This document shows, piece by piece, positions 12,499-14,913 of a DNA stretch of 14,913 nt. Each line of letters starts with the position of its first letter. Positions within the stretch are counted from its first letter, which is position 1. A model generated the notes under the pieces. It was not told the DNA's origin. It saw nothing but the letters and a program-made list of their open reading frames with translations, and searched no databases. The stretch comes from Candidatus Woesearchaeota archaeon (GTDB taxonomy: Archaea > Nanobdellota > Nanobdellia > Woesearchaeales > GW2011-AR4): assembly GCA_016185865.1 (NCBI GenBank), contig JACPMU010000053.1, positions 1 through 14,913 of the forward strand. The letters run 5' to 3'. Position numbers and translations under genes: made by a program.

Positions 12499-13419
12499 AT
12501 GAACTGCTGCAGCGAAAAGCCGATAATTGCATTATATTCCGGGGAAAAACTCTGTAAAAATCATTTTGCAGAATATTTTGAAGGCAAGGTATTTAAAACA
12601 ATAAGGCAGTTTGAATTGCTGGATAAAGAAGAAAATCTTGGAGTCGCTTTATCAGGCGGAAAGGATTCGTTGACAGTTTTGCACATCCTGAATAAATTAT
12701 CAAAGGAAAATCCAAAAATAAAGATAAATGCAATTGCAATTGATGAAGGCATACATGGATACAGAGATAAAACATTGGAAAAAGCGAAAGAATTCTGTGA
12801 AAAAAATAAAATTAAATTAAATATTTTCTCCTACAATGAAGAATTTGGACTTACTCTTGATGAGATGCTAAAAATTCTTGATGTCAGGCCATGCAGCATA
12901 TGCGGAATTTTCAGGAGGTATTTGCTGAACAAAAAGTCAAAGGAATTAAATTTTACAAAGCTTGCAACAGGCCACAACCTTGACGATGAATCCCAATCAA
13001 TCCTGATGAACCAGCTGAAAAACAACATTGAGGCAAGCGCAAGGCTTGGCCCAAAAGTTGGCATTGTTCATGATGAAAAATTTGTTCAAAGAATCAAGCC
13101 ATTGTACTTGTGCACTGAAAAAGAAGCCACAACTTATGCTTTTGTAAACGGGCTGCTTGACGATTTTAATGAATGCCAGAATGTTGCACAATCTTTCAGG
13201 GCAAAAGTAGGGGACATGCTGAATGAATTGGAGAATAAGCTTCCGGGCACAAAGTACTCGATTGTCAACTCATTCTTGCAGATTTTACCACTCTTAAGGG
13301 AAAAATTTAAAAAGGGCAGTATAAGAATTTGTGCTAAATGCAGCGAGCCAAGCTCAAATGATGTTTGCAATGCCTGCGTTTACATTGAAAAATTAAGGAG
13401 TAAAATGATAGTTGAATAA
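12499..13419 (+). CDS. tRNA 2-thiouridine synthetase of the Ncs6/TtuA/TtcA family
   Basis: A 306-residue PP-loop ATPase. It shows the family's full set of landmarks: an N-terminal metal-binding knuckle (CC at 3-4, CKNH at 19-22), the ATP-binding SGGKDS (52-57), CSIC (Cys132, Cys135) with the third cluster ligand Cys226 in FNECQ, GHNLDDE (158-164), and a C-terminal zinc ribbon CAKC...CNAC (278-293). Members adenylate the target base in tRNA and replace its oxygen with sulfur, using a [4Fe-4S] cluster in the better-studied enzymes. The C-terminal ribbon and N-terminal knuckle favour the Ncs6/TtuA group, which takes sulfur from a Gly-Gly carrier protein like the one at 4598, over TtcA. The exact tRNA position modified cannot be read from sequence. 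Confidence 0.93.
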   Translation: MNCCSEKPIIALYSGEKLCKNHFAEYFEGKVFKTIRQFELLDKEENLGVALSGGKDSLTVLHILNKLSKENPKIKINAIAIDEGIHGYRDKTLEKAKEFCEKNKIKLNIFSYNEEFGLTLDEMLKILDVRPCSICGIFRRYLLNKKSKELNFTKLATGHNLDDESQSILMNQLKNNIEASARLGPKVGIVHDEKFVQRIKPLYLCTEKEATTYAFVNGLLDDFNECQNVAQSFRAKVGDMLNELENKLPGTKYSIVNSFLQILPLLREKFKKGSIRICAKCSEPSSNDVCNACVYIEKLRSKMIVE

Positions 13420-13420
13420 T

Positions 13421-14020
13421 ATGGGAACACTTGACAAATTGACAAGAAGGGGATTTTTAGCTGGTAGTGCAATATATTTAACATATGAGGCTTTGAAGCC
13501 TTTAGCTGCAGAAGCTTCGCATTTATGGTACTGCCCGTCCCATGAATGCCAGTACATTGTCCAACATAAACAACCCGATTTTGAGCCAGAAATTAGCGAG
13601 CTGGAAAGAAAACTGCAGGGCACTTTTGTTAAAACGTTCATTGGTGAATTAAATACAATTTATGGCAAAAGCGATATGCTTGTCGAGGCAATGGTTACAA
13701 AAGAAGGATATGCAGCGGCTTATTTTGTTTACAGCATAGCCAGCAATGAAAAAACCCGGCTTAGGATGGCAGTTGTGCCACGAGAAGGCGAGCTTCCTGT
13801 TGTTTATGATTACCGGCATAATTCTTCAAAGAATGCTGGGGATTTGAATAGTTTCTGGAAAAACCCTAAAAACATCAAGTCAAAGCAGATGGATGATGGT
13901 TATGTGTACTTAGACCAGATTGAGGGACTTTTCAAAAAACGCTATCCTGAATACAACAAGGAGCCTCCGAAAAGAAAACCAATGCCGATTATAAGAGGAG
14001 AGCTTTTGGTTAAAAAATAA
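13421..14020 (+). CDS. Secreted protein of unknown function with a Tat signal
   Basis: From ATG 13421 the protein is 199 residues, starting two bases after the last base of the thiolase stop codon. TTG 13412 is also in frame but inside the preceding gene. The N-terminus has a twin-arginine motif LTRRGFL (7-13), a short hydrophobic stretch and a possible cleavage site after AEA (30-32), so export as a folded protein is likely. Just after it comes SHLWYCPSHEC with His34, Cys38, His41 and Cys43, a possible metal site, which would explain Tat export. The rest is a mixed alpha/beta domain with no recognised family, ending in a basic Pro/Lys-rich tail. It lies between the tRNA thiolase and superoxide dismutase genes and probably shares the thiolase promoter. 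Confidence 0.8.
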   Translation: MGTLDKLTRRGFLAGSAIYLTYEALKPLAAEASHLWYCPSHECQYIVQHKQPDFEPEISELERKLQGTFVKTFIGELNTIYGKSDMLVEAMVTKEGYAAAYFVYSIASNEKTRLRMAVVPREGELPVVYDYRHNSSKNAGDLNSFWKNPKNIKSKQMDDGYVYLDQIEGLFKKRYPEYNKEPPKRKPMPIIRGELLVKK

Positions 14021-14022
14021 CA

Positions 14023-14033
14023 ATATATTTATA
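14023..14033 (+). promoter_or_regulatory. TATA box of the superoxide dismutase gene
   Basis: ATATATTTATA lies about 50 bases before ATG 14079. A start around 14053-14055 leaves a leader of about 25 bases that just includes the Shine-Dalgarno site. It is the clearest leadered promoter of the window. Confidence 0.6.
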
Positions 14034-14063
14034 GTATTAAAATATCCCGTTTCTGAACATCTC

Positions 14064-14070
14064 GGAGGTG
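14064..14070 (+). promoter_or_regulatory. Strong Shine-Dalgarno site of the superoxide dismutase gene
   Basis: GGAGGTG is a full match to the archaeal anti-Shine-Dalgarno sequence, 8 bases before ATG 14079. Most other genes here have weak or no sites, so this one is built for high translation. Confidence 0.75.
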
Positions 14071-14078
14071 GATTTAAA

Positions 14079-14678
14079 ATGCATACATTGCCAAAGTTGC
14101 CTTATGAGTATGATGCGCTTGAGCCTTATATTGACGCTCAGACAATGACTATTCATCACACAAAGCATCATCAGGCATATATCGACAAGCTTAATGGCGC
14201 TGTGAAAGGCACGAATTTTGAAACAATGAACGTTGATGAAATTCTTAAAAAAATAAACGATGTGCCTGAAAATATAAGAATGGCTGTTAGAAACCATGGC
14301 GGAGGCCATTCTAATCATTCATTCTTTTGGCAAATAATGGCGCCAAATGCAGGCGGCGATCCCCATGGAAATGTAGGAGATGCCATTAAACATACATTTG
14401 GAGGCTTTGACAAGTTCAGGGAAGAATTCACGAATGCAGGCCTGAACAGGTTCGGCTCAGGATGGGCGTGGCTTGTTGCTGAGCATGGAAAACTAAGCGT
14501 CATAAGCACAGCAAACCAGGACTCGCCTCTAATGGAGAACAAAGTTCCAATTTTGGGAGTTGACGTTTGGGAGCATGCATATTACCTCAAATACCAAAAC
14601 AAAAGAGCAGACTACCTAAGCGCATGGTGGAACGTTGTAAACTGGCATAAAGTTGAGGAACTGTTCAAAAAAAGCTAA
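14079..14678 (+). CDS. Superoxide dismutase, Fe/Mn family, Mn-type features
   Basis: A 199-residue cytoplasmic enzyme that turns superoxide into oxygen and hydrogen peroxide. The four metal ligands are all present: His26 (TIHHTKHH), His80 (HSNHSFFW), Asp162 and His166 (DVWEHAYY). Type-specific positions point to manganese: GGGH before the second ligand rather than AAQ, and Gln147 in ANQDSPL as the second-sphere glutamine, with RFGSGWAWLV as in MnSOD. Length is normal for the family and no signal peptide is present. Its own TATA box and strong ribosome binding site indicate independent, strong expression. It is plausible as protection of the oxygen-sensitive Fe-S proteins made by the nearby Suf system. 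Metal preference is inferred and would need assay. Confidence 0.97.
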   Translation: MHTLPKLPYEYDALEPYIDAQTMTIHHTKHHQAYIDKLNGAVKGTNFETMNVDEILKKINDVPENIRMAVRNHGGGHSNHSFFWQIMAPNAGGDPHGNVGDAIKHTFGGFDKFREEFTNAGLNRFGSGWAWLVAEHGKLSVISTANQDSPLMENKVPILGVDVWEHAYYLKYQNKRADYLSAWWNVVNWHKVEELFKKS

Positions 14679-14680
14679 AA

Positions 14681-14691
14681 AATAAATATAA
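14681..14691 (+). promoter_or_regulatory. TATA element of the last, truncated gene
   Basis: AATAAATATAA is centred about 25 bases before ATG 14712, directly after the superoxide dismutase stop codon. The spacing fits a leaderless transcript. Confidence 0.5.
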
Positions 14692-14711
14692 GTGCCTTTA
14701 TTATAACAGGT

Positions 14712-14913
14712 ATGGCGCAAGATTTAGAAAGCGAAGTTAAAAATTCTAATGTTTTAAGCGATAAAGAATTAATGAATTGTAGAGGATACTTATTGAGGCT
14801 ATATTATGACTCATTAAATCGTGTACCTATGCCTCAAGAAAAAAGAGAAAAATACCAAAGAATCCTTGATGGTTTAAATTTGCCCCAAAAACTGTATTTT
14901 TTAAGGGAATATT
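14712..14913 (+). CDS. Start of an unrecognised protein, cut by the window end
   Basis: ATG 14712 opens a frame that stays open to the last base (67 full codons). The translated start MAQDLESEVKNSNVLSDKEL is charged and probably helical, followed by NCRGYLLRLYYDSLNRVPMP and a Lys/Arg-rich stretch. There is no signal peptide or membrane segment in the visible part. A TATA element 25 bases upstream supports the start. No family was recognised from this fragment. Confidence 0.6.
   Translation, partial: MAQDLESEVKNSNVLSDKELMNCRGYLLRLYYDSLNRVPMPQEKREKYQRILDGLNLPQKLYFLREY

Noticed and set aside
1..14913. tRNA or rRNA genes, CRISPR arrays, insertion sequences
   Set aside because: No cloverleaf-like T-loop sequence, no regularly spaced repeats, no transposase and no terminal inverted repeats were seen by eye on either strand.

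Overview
The window looks like a piece of a small, AT-rich archaeal genome, most likely a DPANN lineage of the Woesearchaeota/Pacearchaeota type. The evidence is tight gene packing, TATA elements about 25-30 nt upstream of start codons (several transcripts probably leaderless), a few GGAGGTG-type Shine-Dalgarno sites, archaeal-style lipoproteins with Cys-rich 'CxDSDGG' modules, a SpoIIM-family membrane protein and an Ncs6/TtuA-type tRNA thiolase. The lineage is inferred from gene style only, because no rRNA or tRNA gene was found.

Positions 1-4544 (+ strand) hold an iron-sulfur assembly operon: the 3' end of a SufD-like gene, two small unrecognised genes that look like diverged paralogues, sufS, a third unrecognised gene, sufU, sufC, a short probable membrane protein and an A-type Fe-S carrier (HesB/IscA). 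sufS is interrupted. Relative to the family it lacks about 25 residues around the conserved GTPN segment, and the reading frame shifts at the same place. A short ThiS/MoaD/Urm1-like ubiquitin-fold sulfur carrier ending in Gly-Gly follows with its own promoter (4598-4813).

Positions 4820-12397 (- strand) form a cell-envelope block. In transcription order it contains a secreted or membrane-anchored Cys-rich protein with a small cytoplasmic helical tail, an overlapping SpoIIM-family multi-pass membrane protein, and two large tandem lipoproteins. The lipoproteins share an N-terminal module of about 435 residues but have unrelated C-terminal halves. One of these resembles S-layer-like proteins of DPANN archaea, and the other has a Cys-rich motif and a probable Ig-like end.

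Positions 12499-14913 (+ strand), read from a divergent promoter region, encode the Ncs6/TtuA-type tRNA 2-thiolation enzyme, a Tat-signal secreted protein of unknown function, a Mn-type superoxide dismutase behind a strong Shine-Dalgarno site, and the start of an unrecognised gene cut by the window edge.

Functionally, the Suf genes, A-type carrier, Gly-Gly sulfur carrier and Ncs6/TtuA enzyme fit one sulfur/Fe-S theme: Suf makes the clusters, Ncs6/TtuA needs a [4Fe-4S] cluster, and the Gly-Gly protein could deliver its sulfur. The envelope block sits between the two halves. There is no gene-free stretch longer than about 100 bases.
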